From: Scortum barcoo | Lineage: Eukaryota > Chordata > Actinopteri > Centrarchiformes > Terapontidae | Length of the DNA: 64,000 nucleotides | Direction: 5' to 3' | NCBI GenBank assembly: GCA_023238725.1 | Contig: CM041544.1 | Coordinates: 4,546,001-4,610,000 of the forward strand | Shown here: piece after piece, positions 49,220 to 60,923 of the stretch | How the letters are laid out: each line of letters opens with the position of its first letter | Numbering within the stretch: the first letter of the stretch is position 1 | Notes under the pieces: generated by a model | What the model saw: only the letters and a program-made list of their open reading frames with translations | Told to the model about the DNA's origin: nothing | Database searches by the model: none | Position numbers and translations under genes: made by a program

Positions 49220-49691
49220 CCTCCCTCAGCACACAGCTGCCACAGACCTGTCAGTCAGGACGTTATCGTGCCCCCTCATCTGGACTGGATAATGGGCTTC
49301 TGGTCAGTGTGGGCATTAGGCAGACATCTCCACAGTGACTCCTGGATACCACCCACAACTTTGGTTCAATTGAACCAAAATCCACTAAAGATTCTGAAAG
49401 AGCCTCGAAAATAATGTGCATTAAACTGACGAGTGAATTCTTTTCAGTACTCGACCACATGGTGGCATGTGTGTCTGTCTTGATTGTAGGTTGACAAGGT
49501 CAAATAATGCTTGACAGCTAAATTAACCAAATAATACAAACTGGCACAGTATCATTTAATTAAATGAGCCTTCACAATTACAACCAAAGGTCCTTTATTG
49601 GCCAATGAGTAAAGGTAAACTAGGTGCAACACTGCCACCCAGTGGTATGTCAGAGGTAACTGATGTGTGTAAATATAGTCATGATTTGAGG

Positions 49692-49734
<43 letters not shown>
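49692..49734. repeat. (CA)n microsatellite
   Basis: About 21 CA units. Confidence 0.95.
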
Positions 49735-49735
<1 letters not shown>

Positions 49736-52389
49736 CATTTTGTTAACATGATCAGCCAACTTTATGAGTGAAAGTCAAATAAAAGGTTGAGACAGGCCCA
49801 TAAAGGCTGCTGTACACCTAATACAAAGGTTTTGAAGGTGCTTTGTTGTTTGTTTCTCTTGGTGACAGTTTGTTACATGAGTCATGGAAATGAACACTTC
49901 CTCATGAAACCTAGCAACATTATCAACAAAAAATATGTTAATTTGTTTCATGTTTCACTATGTCACTGATGTGACAGGTATTTCAAGTTGGCTTCACGGT
50001 GCTGAACTGCACTTGAACTTGTTTTTGATAAGAAAAGTCAATTATCTGACTTCTTTTTCAGGCAATCAAATAGTTTGGCTTAACAGATGCAGTTAAACCT
50101 GAGGAAAATTTCCCTATGTAACCTCAGCCTCAGTATATTACACAATTATAACAAATGCTCTAGTGAATGTAGTGATAAAGACCGTAAGTCAAACTCAGTG
50201 GAAAACTCATGCTGGGTGATCATGCATTTACCCAGTGCAAAATGATACACAGTTATACACCATGTTAGGCTTCCAAAATGATTAATGTTGAAAGTGTAAA
50301 AATAAAGCAGGTGCACTTCTTGATTTAATGTAGGAAAGTTCCTTTGTCTCTCGTTGGAAACAATTCATCAAAAGCAACGGAGATTGGCTGAAGGAACCAC
50401 TGCCAAACTCTCCCGAGTTTTCTTTTTTTTTTTAAACGGGTCTCTCTTACCATCGGATATATCAAAACAAGATTTATTACTTGCATTGGCAGGCTGTATT
50501 CGTGCTTCAAGGATTGTTCTCTGCCTTTGGAAGAGTCAGACAAAAGCCTGATTTTGTTGAATGATTCAGATTCATCATGGACGCTGCATTTGTTCCTTTT
50601 CTCTGATTGTAAGTACTACTAATAAGAGAATTTCTATGAAATACCTTTATATAAAGAACAAATTGTAATAGGAGGTAAATACTGTCAAAATGTGCTGTAC
50701 CACTTTTGTTGCATTTAAGTTGTATTTTATTTACTTTTATATGTCTGTTGTTTTTTTTATGTCATTTGCATTAGCTACTTTTATATGCTCACATTTGTTC
50801 TAGTTGTTTTGTTATCTGCTCTTCAGTGATTTTCTCTAAGATGTTGCACTGTGTTGCAGCTCTTCATGTGTTAGAAAGTTAATAAAAACTTTCATTTCAA
50901 AAGAGAAACCTGTCACTTTTAACACTTTAGAGAATCATTGAGTATAAATAAATACTGAAATATGAAAGGGCATTTATTATATATTTATTACCTAATCGGT
51001 CTTTGTCCATTCTGTCCATTATGAAAAACAGAATTTCTTTAAACACATAAATATGCACCAAAAATAGAGAAAAAGAAGAGGCAGACAAAATATAAAAGGA
51101 ATAGGAACAGGATATGGAGGGTCCTCTGAAAGGTCTCACAGGTGAACACCATTACTGACACCAAATCCTCTTCCATTATACAAGACACATATTTTGGAAT
51201 TAGATCAATGCTTGAACAGCATTAATATCTACTGCCATCTTCTGGAAGAAAGCAAGAATGCAAGAGACACGTTTTTTTATTAGCATTTCATCGTGTTCTC
51301 ACGATTCTGTATGTAAAAAGAGGACCGAATGATTCATTTTCCTTCTTTGGATACTCATGTAATAAGGACATTACATGCAAATTTTTATGTGTTTCCAAAC
51401 CACTTTGTGTATCTGTGTGTTTCATCTCAACAAAAGAAAATGTTATTTCTGGTAAATAGTTTACACTCTCGACTCTCTGGACTGCTAAAACTTTTATAAA
51501 CAGGTCAGACAAGGAAGTTCAGTTATGATCTTGAAAGCAAACATATGTCGGTCACAAGGTGGAACAATTTCATCATTTTCACCCTGGCCGGGGCCACCAG
51601 TTGATGTCAATTAAGCCACACTCTGCCGGGACATTTACATAAGGCTCTGGAGAGCAGCACAGAGCGCGGTTTGTTTCCCATTTTGGCAGCGGCCGTTTCC
51701 TAGATACACACAGGCCTGTTTTCAGCACCTTCAGGAGCTTTTTGTTTGACAGGCAGCAAAAAAAAAGGGCCTAATCCCCCCGGTTTATATTTAGTACAGT
51801 CCTCTCATTACAAGAAGTCTGGATCACCGGGTCACTGGCTTGACATATTGCCAGTTATGGTTTGAATGAATGGAGGAATGAGTGGGAGAGGTGATCTTGG
51901 CCCTGAGTAGAGCCGCTTCCTCTATGTTTTGGATGGGCTGCTGTTGCTAAAAAGACTGCTGTTTTAACGTGAGTGACTGGCTTCAGGCCTGTGACGCACA
52001 AGTATTTCTGAGTAAACCCTATTTACTTAAACGATGGCCCGTCTTTAGTACAGAGCTGCTTTGTAACTGAGGATACCGTCACACATCAGGATTTGCTATT
52101 TAGTCAAAGTAAGACACGGGTTGAAGGGTTGTGTGTGCTTAGTAACTCACCTCTAGATGGCAGTACTACAGACAGAATCATCCTGCAATATCAAATAATC
52201 TTTCAAGATTTGACCGATAAACATTTGGGTTGTATCAGTGTGTGGTATCATGTGATTCAGGTATGAAAGAACACATGAATGGAAAGTGAGAGATCCCTTA
52301 CACATTGCACATCATAATTGTATCCACGTTGATGTAAATACATTGATTAGTATAGCTTTAAGGGTAAGTAAGTTAAGTGTAGCTGCTAT

Positions 52390-52570
52390 AAACAATGTTT
52401 CATACGTGTTGATTCCAGAAGCAGCAGCTGTTTTCATTGAAAAGGCTCAGAAATTTCTCTCGTGAGATGGTGGAGACCAAATCAGAGAGAAAAGGGAGAG
52501 CGAACACTGGACTTACATTAATCAGGTGGACACAAATAAAGCTCCAAAAGACTTCTAATATTTCTTTGTG
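52390..52570. repeat. Dispersed repeat, copy paired with 57785-58010
   Basis: GGTGGAGACCAAATCAGAG and ACTGGACTTACATTAATCAG correspond to GTCGGTGGAGACCAAAATCA and TTGGACTTACATTCGCTAGA in the other copy, in the same order and spacing. Confidence 0.65.
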
Positions 52571-55470
52571 TAAATAACGACATGTTTGTCATATTAATTT
52601 AAAAGCTGATAACGTGTCAGTTATTGTGTTTACTTTCTGTTTCATCTGCCTTCAAGTAGCTAAAAATTCCTTTATAAAGGTTTAACATGTCTTTCTTCTT
52701 TTTTTTCTTTTCTTTTTTTTTGCTTAAAGTGTGAGGTTCCTGTAGAATTTCAAAGTTACATGATTGTCAGAAATAGTCTGAGCGATGAGTCGAAGCAGGG
52801 ACAGTCTTACCAGTCAGTCCCCCCTGAACTAAAAATGATTTAGGCCATCAGCAGCCTCTTTCAGAAAATAACTGACCTTTGTCCCAGTAGAATAACGTGC
52901 TCCAAATTAACTGGTAAGGGAGGATAAATTAGTATGGGGCGATATTATAAAGCACCCAGTGAGAGCTCCAAAATAGGCTTCCTCACAGTGGGATCCACTC
53001 TGGCCAAGAGAGAGAGGTGGAGAAATGTGCCAGAGATTTAAGGCAACAGTCCGGGCAGAAAAGGCAAACTTTGTGAACTGACCCAACTGAAACAATATGA
53101 CAGGGTTAACTGTGGCCACCAGCTTATTATGGCCCTGCATGTCTGCTCTGTGTGCTTGGCTGTTTGTGTGGGGAAGAGGATGTTTTCTCTGTATTTCGAT
53201 GCTTTTACTGTACTTATGGTTTGAAGAATCAAGCACAAGTGAAGAGGCGTTACTTGAAATGTGGAATATTTTTATGAATCACTTTATATTGGTTATATTT
53301 CATGGTATTATTTTACAACCAGTCAAGAAAAGGACATTTCTGATTTCTGTCTGATATTTCAACAATCTTTTCTAAAGGAATTTTTATGCATGTTTATTTC
53401 TTTTCAAATGACTTACACTTTACTCTCCCACATTTCTAATAATAATGATTGACAAGACTCATTTTCATGAATCACCTACACTAGTCATTCAGTCATATAT
53501 TGTTGTTTTTCCCTAATTGTAAAGATGAAAGGTGTTGTATCTTTTGGGTATACAGTAAGCTGTGCTGTAACCAACTTTCCCATTCATATATTTATATTCC
53601 ATTTAACAACACAAGGCTTTGTGATTAAACTAAACTTAAGGGTTGACAACAGAAACAATAACAGAGGCCATTTAAATAATCATTATTATCTAAACTATTC
53701 ATGGTTTTGTAAGTTGATTACTTATGTTTTGATAAGTATTTACCTTAGAAGTAAGAGGCATAAATGTGTTTTATAATCTATTTTTGTATTAACCCTGTCG
53801 TTGATTGTTGACCAGGATGTGCGCTGCCTCTCGCCAAGTATGCTTCAGAAGAAAAGTAACTTAAAATAGCATAAGTGAGTGCTAAGCTTGCATTATTCTG
53901 TATAAACCACCAAAAGGTCAGATTGTGTAATGATAAAACTTGTGAGCACAATTGTTTTGACATTACACAGTAATTTGATTCATTGTTAATGTTGGAATAT
54001 TGATTGGATCGATCGATGATTTGATTGATCCATAACTTTGGGTTCACTTTCACCAGTTTCATCAACACTGTTTCCACCTGTAGCAGGCAGGTGTTTTCAG
54101 TGAATAATCTCTTAATTCAGTCTTAACACTGCCCAGCACCAAACGGGGGATGGACAAAAATAGCGTCTACAACTGATAAAAAGAGTGGTGCATTTTGCAG
54201 CTGAAGAGATAAATATTTCTACTGTCATTTGAAAGCTAATAAGGATAATAAAAGTGTACATAATATGCATTACAGACAGCAGCATTTTTAAAATGATGCA
54301 CTGCGCTACAACAGCAACCTGTCTTCAAACAATCAGCCACCATTCAGTAAAAACAATCAACAGAAACAAGGCAGTCAGATGGAGCGTGTTAATAAGAATT
54401 TGTAAATGAAAAAAATGCTACCACTCATTTTATTTTCACATGTAAATTGTGACACTACATTAGCAAATTTATTTTCTGTTTTACAGGTAGTTTTGTTTGG
54501 CTCATGTCACAATTCAAGTTTAATTAGTGTGTAATAAGTATGTTTGAATACAGAATTTCAAATGTTCGACTTGTGATAAATACTGTATTCACAGTAATGT
54601 ATATGTCGACTGTTTTATATTGCACAAGGTAACATGAGGGAGGATGAACTCACAGGGTTAAGTTGTGTGAACATGGGAACATAAGTTATGCATGTCTTTA
54701 GGCATCACAAGCAATTGTTAAGGAGGTTAATTAAAGATCTTTTAAACCATGTATATCCTTTCAAATACACTGTAACATGGGTAAACTTACAACTAGTTCT
54801 ACTGTTAGTTAAATCTACAGTTGGTAGGATTAGGAGGAGAGCAAACTTTGAAAAGCTTGAAAATTTAAAACTTCCAGGTACCTTCCCCTCTCTCTATGGT
54901 GTGCTCCAGCTCACCTCAAATCCCCTCCCAGCAATGCTGCTTGTCTAGCTCACTTTTCTTCACTTCTTCAGTTTATTTATCTTTCTTGTAAACTGTTGTT
55001 TTCTTGTAGTGCAGTTTGTAAATTTTTGTTTATCCACCATTACATCTGCTCAAAGTTAGTACATGCGCGGTGGAGCGGTACCCATGGAGCAGTGAATGAA
55101 GATCCATCAGATACTCTGTTCTGACTGTTTTTGACTGACTAAAAGTCATTTTTAAATAAGTTACCTACGTCTGCTTAACTCTTTAACAAGACTTCAAGCA
55201 GACACAACACAACTTATGCTGTGGGGGAAAATGTTAAATAAAATGTATATTGCAAGTCAAACATTTCAGTTTGATGGAATGTAGCTGCAAACACATCACA
55301 CATTAATATTTAAATCAGTAAAAAAATATGCAGCTCTGGCTTTTTCTGGAGCTTTCAAACATCTCACGTGTCAAGTTCCATCCAACTGTGCCATCTCCAG
55401 CAGAGCAAAGCCCATTCACTGATTTGTCAACCAGCTGATACAGAATATGTGTGATATTGTGCGACAACAT
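52571..55470. other. Gene-free AT-rich stretch
   Basis: No supported exon; longest frames are AT-biased and lack recognisable motifs. Confidence 0.45.
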
Positions 55471-55475
55471 GGACT

Positions 55476-57585
55476 CATCCATCCATCCATCTTCCTCCGC
55501 TTATCCGGGAGCGGGTCATGGAGGCAGCAGTCTGAGCTGAGATGCCCAGACCTCCCTCACCCCACACACCCTCCAGCTCTTCCAGGGGGACTCCTGAGGC
55601 GTTCCCTAAGCCAGCCAAGAGACATAGTCTCTCCAGCATGTCCTGGGTCTTCCCCGGGGCCTCCTCCCGGTGGGACATGCCTGGAACACCTCCCTAGGGA
55701 GGCGTCCAGGGGGCATCCGAAACAGATGCCTGAGCCACCTCAGCTGACTCCTCTCGATGCGCATGAAGGAGCAAGCGGCTCTACTCCGAGCTCCTCCCAA
55801 GTGACTGAGCTCCTCACCCCTATCTCTAACGGAACGCCCAGCAATGCTGCATGGAGGAAACTCATTTCGGCCAGCTTGTATCCGCGATCTTGTCCTTTTC
55901 GGTCATTACCCAAAGTTCATGACCATAGGTGAGAGTGGGAGTGTAGACTGACTGGCCTTTCGACTTAGCTCCTTCTTCACCACGACGGTCCGGTACACCG
56001 ACCGTGCATAATCTGCGGAGGCTGCACCAATCTGCCTGTCAATCTCACACTCCATCTTTCTCTCACTCGTGAACAAGACTTGACTGAGATACTTCAACTC
56101 CTCCACTTGAGGCAGGACCTCTCCACCCACCTGGAGAGGGCATGCCACCCTTTTCTGGTCGAGAACTATGGCCTTGGATTTGGAGGTGCTGATTCTCGTT
56201 CCCAGCCGCTTCCACACTCGGCTGCAAACCCTGCTCCAGTACTCACTGAAGGTCCTGGCCTGATGAAGCCTAACAGGACAACATCGCCTGCAAAAAGCAG
56301 AGATGAAATCCTGTGGTTCCCAAACCTGGACTCCCTCCGGCCCCTGGCTACGCCTTTAGAAATCCTGTCCATAAAGATTATGAACAGAACCAATGACAAA
56401 GGGCAGACCTGCCGGAGTCCAACATGCACTGAGAACAGGTCTGACCAAGCTCCTGCCCTGGTCGTACAGAGACCAGAGACAGCCCTTAGGCAAAGAGCCC
56501 CCAGACCCCATACTCGTGGAGCACCCCCCACAGAATACCATGAGGGACTCATGGGGTTGAATGCCTTCTCCAGATCCACAAAGCACATGTGGACTGGTTG
56601 GGCAAACTCCCATAAACCCTCAAGCACTCTGTGGAGGGTATGGAGCTGGTCCAGTGTTCCACAACCGGGACAAAAACTGCATTGTTCCTCCTGAATCCGA
56701 GGTTCGACTTTCGGCCCGAATTCTCCTTTCCAGTACCCTGGCATAGTAGTAGTAGTAGTAGTAGTTGGAACACACTCTCCGGTCCCCCTTTTTAAAAAGA
56801 GGGACCACCACCCGGGTTTGCCACTCCAGAGGTACTGCCCCTCGACCTTGGCGTGTCAGCCAAGACAGCCCCACAACATCCAGAGATTTGAGGCACTCGG
56901 GGTGGATCTCATCCACCCCTGGCATGATTTCCACCTCAGAGTCCCCAGCCTCCACTTCCTCAGTGGAAGGCGTGTCGGTGGGATTGAGGAGATCCTCGAA
57001 GTATTTCTTCCACCGTCCGACAATGTCCCCAGTTGAGGTCAACAGCTCCCCACCCGCACTGTTAATAGTGTTGGCAGAGTACTGATTCCCTCTTCTGAGG
57101 CGCCGGACGGTTTGCCAGAATTTCTTCAAGGCCTCCTTCTTCAAGGAGTTTTTGCCTCCAGGACCACCCGGGCTGTGGCTTGCTTGGCCTGCCTGTTGGT
57201 ACCCGTCAACTGTGTCAGGAGTCCCACAGGCCAACATGGCCTGATCAGGAACTCCTTCTTCAGCCTGACAGCATCCCTTACTTCCGGTGTCCACCACCGG
57301 GTTCGGGGGTTGCCACCACGACAGGCACCAGAGACCTTGCATCCACAGCTTCAAACTGCCAATGCGTCGACAATGGAGGCAGAGAACATGGTCCACTCGG
57401 ACTTCAATGTCCCCAGCCTCCCTCGGAATCTGTGAGAAGCTCTTCCGGAGGTGGGAGTTGAAGACCTCCCTGACAGAGGGGCTCGGCCAACAGACCCTCA
57501 CAATACGTTTGGGTCTGCCAGGTCTGTCCAACTTCCTCCTCCTGCCAGCGGATCCAACCAGGTGGTGATCGGTTGACAAACACTA
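55476..57585 (-). mobile_element. 5'-truncated, dead non-LTR retrotransposon (fish Rex3/RTE-like)
   Basis: Read on the minus strand it runs from the end of an endonuclease domain (STDHHLVG at 57.57 kb), through a linker, into a reverse transcriptase. RT landmarks are FKKGDRRVCSN, EPRIQEEQC, FAQPVHMCFVDLEKAF, HVGLRQVCPLS, FGNHRISSLLFAGDVVLL, then PLQVGGEVLPQVEELKYL and FRMPPGRLPREVFQ. The 3' end is a short (GATG)n tail at 55476-55491, as in Rex3-type elements; Rex1 is an alternative. It is dead: several frameshifts split the RT, the catalytic F-x-D-D box reads FAGD (56281-56294), and the stretch after the SNY motif is replaced by a (TAC)n run (56744-56765). A full element would be longer at the 5' end. 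Family assignment is from memory. Confidence 0.85.
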
Positions 57586-57784
57586 AAAACCTTAAACATG
57601 TTTTAATTAGTTTCTAATTAGCAATGAATGAACTTTCAGAGAATTATCATCTGATCTTGAAGCTCCTCTTGGCTTTATAAGGCCCATGTAGTGAGTTTCA
57701 GCTCATTGTTTTGTCATCAGGCCGAACACTTTATTCTTTTGGTTTACTGCTCACTGCTCACATCGCATCGTTTTCAGCCTCAGC

Positions 57785-58010
57785 AGGCAGCTCTTTTCAA
57801 AGTAAAAGCTCTAAAAAATTCTCCATACACTACCTGATCAGCACCAAACAGTAAACAGACAATGTTTGGAAGTTGCTAAGGGAACATGACAGAGCATTTG
57901 GCAGCTAGAGCCAGATATTTCACTCAGGAGTCGGTGGAGACCAAAATCAGAGCTAAAAGAGAGTAAATATTGGACTTACATTCGCTAGATGGTCAGAAAT
58001 ACAACTTGAA
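57785..58010. repeat. Dispersed repeat, copy paired with 52390-52570
   Basis: Shares the words given for the other copy. This one is longer at the left (CTGATCAGCACCAAACAGTA). Confidence 0.65.
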
Positions 58011-58452
58011 ATAAACGTCAATTAAACCTAAATCTTATTTCAGGTTTAGAGCTCCTATGAGGGAACAAAAGGGGGAGAACTGTATGCTTAAGAATATAAA
58101 ACCAGAAAGAAAGAAAGAAAGAAAAATGCAGCACTGAAACGGTTGTTTTCCCATTAAAATAACATTGCTGATTGCAGGCCACAACTGACATTCATCATTA
58201 TTCTCAGTTCTCGGTTTAGTATAAGCAGCAGAGTCTTTGGATGTTGAAGGGTCATACTTCTGCATGTATCAGTTACTCTAGTTTCTGTTAGTAAATGAAT
58301 TGCATCCTCTGGCAATACAAATTATGGTTCACTAAAGGAAGCATATAAAAGTTGTGTTCAAACAATCTGAAAACTCTGTAGGCAAACATTTTATTCAAAT
58401 GATATGGAAATATAACACAAATTGCCCCTGGAGTGACTCAGAGATAAACCTT

Positions 58453-58479
58453 CACACACACACACACACACACACACAA
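58453..58479. repeat. (CA)n microsatellite
   Basis: About 13 CA units followed by a short CT run. Confidence 0.9.
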
Positions 58480-58872
58480 ACTCTCGCTCTCTCTCTCTCC
58501 ATCACAAAAATGCTCTCCACTAATAAAACAGTTTTCTCATGCTAAATTCCCATGCTAACAAAGCTGGCTCTCTTGGGATACATACATCAGGTCTACATGA
58601 CTGATTCCTGAGTGAGGCTGGAGATAAAACTTCATGTTGAGCGAGTCTTAATACATCATTACATGGCTGAATCCCTGCTCCTCTGGAGACATGAGAAAGC
58701 CTGATTATTTCCAGGTTTGCCTATTTTTAGATAAGTGAATTTAAGCAGTAGAGAGATCGGGGTCAAAGTGCACATACTTGCTTGCAGTCTGGAATTCCAA
58801 CATAATTTTTTCCATTAACCATTACCCAGAAGGGGCTTCTGGTCAGTGCATAGAACTTCTTTATCAGCAACA

Positions 58873-58904
<32 letters not shown>
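58873..58904. repeat. (CA)n microsatellite
   Basis: About 16 CA units. Confidence 0.9.
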
Positions 58905-58907
<3 letters not shown>

Positions 58908-59320
58908 CATTACATTCCCTCTGTACGTTCCCCCTGTGGGATATCCTGCCCAGAGCCTGGTGTAGTATTTACAGACCCTCATGGAACACATTACCTGAGT
59001 TGTTATCTGTGTGCACACAGACCTCCACACATATTTGTCGTGTTATTTTTAGAGCCATTTCCACTTGCTCTTCCTTCCAGCTGTTTGATTAGTGCAAAGA
59101 AAAGTTTCAGAGGCATGTAAACCTCAGCAGAAACAATCTCACGGTCCAAGCTGGGACTCAGTTGTCTGGGAACTGATGGTTCATCAGAAATATGGTTTTA
59201 TGGAAACTAGTTTTTTTTCAGTGTGCACAACAGAAGGGCAGTGACTTTCCTGGAGTATTGCTGTACAGCATGACTGTAAGGTTGCTAGGTAACATTGCTG
59301 GGTAACTAAATTGTTTTGGC

Positions 59321-59380
59321 ATAATGGATTGTCAGACAAAAGGGCTGTCGGACTGATGGGATGTCGGACTAATGGGCGGT
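59321..59380. repeat. Imperfect minisatellite, unit about 17 bases
   Basis: ATTGTCAGACAAAAGGG, CTGTCGGACTGATGGG, ATGTCGGACTAATGGG follow each other, sharing a TGTCGGAC core. Confidence 0.65.
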
Positions 59381-59619
59381 CCCCCATGACCCAGGAGTCA
59401 ATGGTACCAATACGGACATTCAATAAGCAGTTAGCAAACTCATTATCTCAGAGAGAATTTTCCCACAGTTCAATAAAACTCTTTATTGAACGAAATGACG
59501 TACAATCCCCAGATAAAAAATATCGGGGGAAGTGGACAGCCCAATACTTGTTACTGACTCGCATGTCCAGCGGTTTGCTCGCCCACTACAGTAGCTTACA
59601 AGTCCTGTAAGTAGTCACA

Positions 59620-60050
59620 ATGTCCACCATAGACTGTATATAAAGATGGATGCCAAAATGTCTCCTTCGCCCGCTGGTGGCTGGCTGCAGTACAGGTCAT
59701 ATAAATCCCATCCACTCCACGTTGGCAGATGGGACATGGGCAAAACTAAAAAAATTCAAGGACACTTAATTAATTGAATAAATTAAGTAAATAAATTTTC
59801 TGGAATTGTACATAGAGTGAAAACATAGAGAAGAGGTATTATTTGGTGATTGTTAGTTAGTAGTCAGTAATAATTGATTACCAATCGAGTCAGGCGGATT
59901 TATGAAAGTTCGTATCCGGGGATATTTTGGCTTAACTTCTGTGCAGTGGGAGGAAGTGGAGACGTGTCATCCATCTTTACACACAGCCTGTGATATCAAC
60001 AAGTTTCAAGAACCAAATATTTAACAAAGACATGCAATGATTTTCACTGT
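59620..60050. repeat. Teleost interspersed repeat ('agactgtatataaagatgga' type)
   Basis: AGACTGTATATAAAGATGGA, then GGTGGCTGGCTGCAGTACAG and GGGACATGGGCAAAACTAAA, follow the order of a common fish repeat. The part after 59760 is less sure. No protein is encoded. Confidence 0.6.
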
Positions 60051-60740
60051 GCTACTTTGTGGTTCATTGCAGCACTATTTCTCTAAAGATTAGGTTCATT
60101 TATTATTTCATGCTGGGCTCGCTGAGCTCTACTTGTAGCGAGGTGCACACTTCATTTTCCTCCCCTTGCTTCTCTGTCACCCACATCCTTCCTTCGGTTC
60201 TCCTTTCCTTTCTTCTTATGCCTATTAAGGACACCGCTAATGGTCTTTTTTTTTTTTTTTTTTTTTAGCTTTGTCTTCTCTCGGCCTCCTCCTGAGCAAA
60301 GCTATTAACTCTCAGTCATCCAAACTCAGCACGACTCACTGTAAGCATATCCACTGACAAAATGTTAACTTTATGATAAACATTAGTCAGTCAGACAAAG
60401 AATGTTCCAGTACCGCCTGTACAGTTTACACAGCTCTAATATAGTACGTACTTTACTGTGATAGTGGTGAGTATGACTTTTTGGAAAAGATATTATCGGG
60501 TTTGGATTGTTTTCAAGGGCAGTTTGATCTGTTTTTAATTAGTGTTGACACTGGTTACCTCTCTTTGAATATTATCGTTATCCCCTTTATGAGGCTGAAT
60601 GATTGAATACGGATATTCTGTAGCATGTCATGTTCGCATATGGAAAATCGCCATGGTGGCAAAACACAACATAAATAAACATAAACTCATACAAACACAA
60701 TCACAACATGGGAGTCACCCAAACACACACTCTTTCCAAC

Positions 60741-60779
60741 CACACACACACACACACACACACACTCTCTCTCTCTCTC
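60741..60779. repeat. (CA)n(CT)n compound microsatellite
   Basis: About 12 CA units then about 7 CT units. Another CA-rich run with CG interruptions is at 60880-60923. Confidence 0.9.
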
Positions 60780-60923
60780 CCATGCCAGACACAGCTGTGA
60801 GCACTCTCGTTTCGGTGATAATCTCTCAGCTCTCTTCAAAGACTCTTAGTGAGCCATGACCGTGCCCTCCCTTCCCTAAACACACACCACTCACACACAC
60901 ACGCACACACGCACACACACACC

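Larger units (their letters stand above)
48531..52389. other. Gene-free stretch
   Basis: No supported exon. A block at 51575-51830 looks unique and structured and could be conserved non-coding DNA. Confidence 0.4.

Noticed and set aside
55447..57568. Plus-strand frames across 55.4-57.6 kb
   Set aside because: Antisense of the retrotransposon; the minus strand carries the RT motifs.
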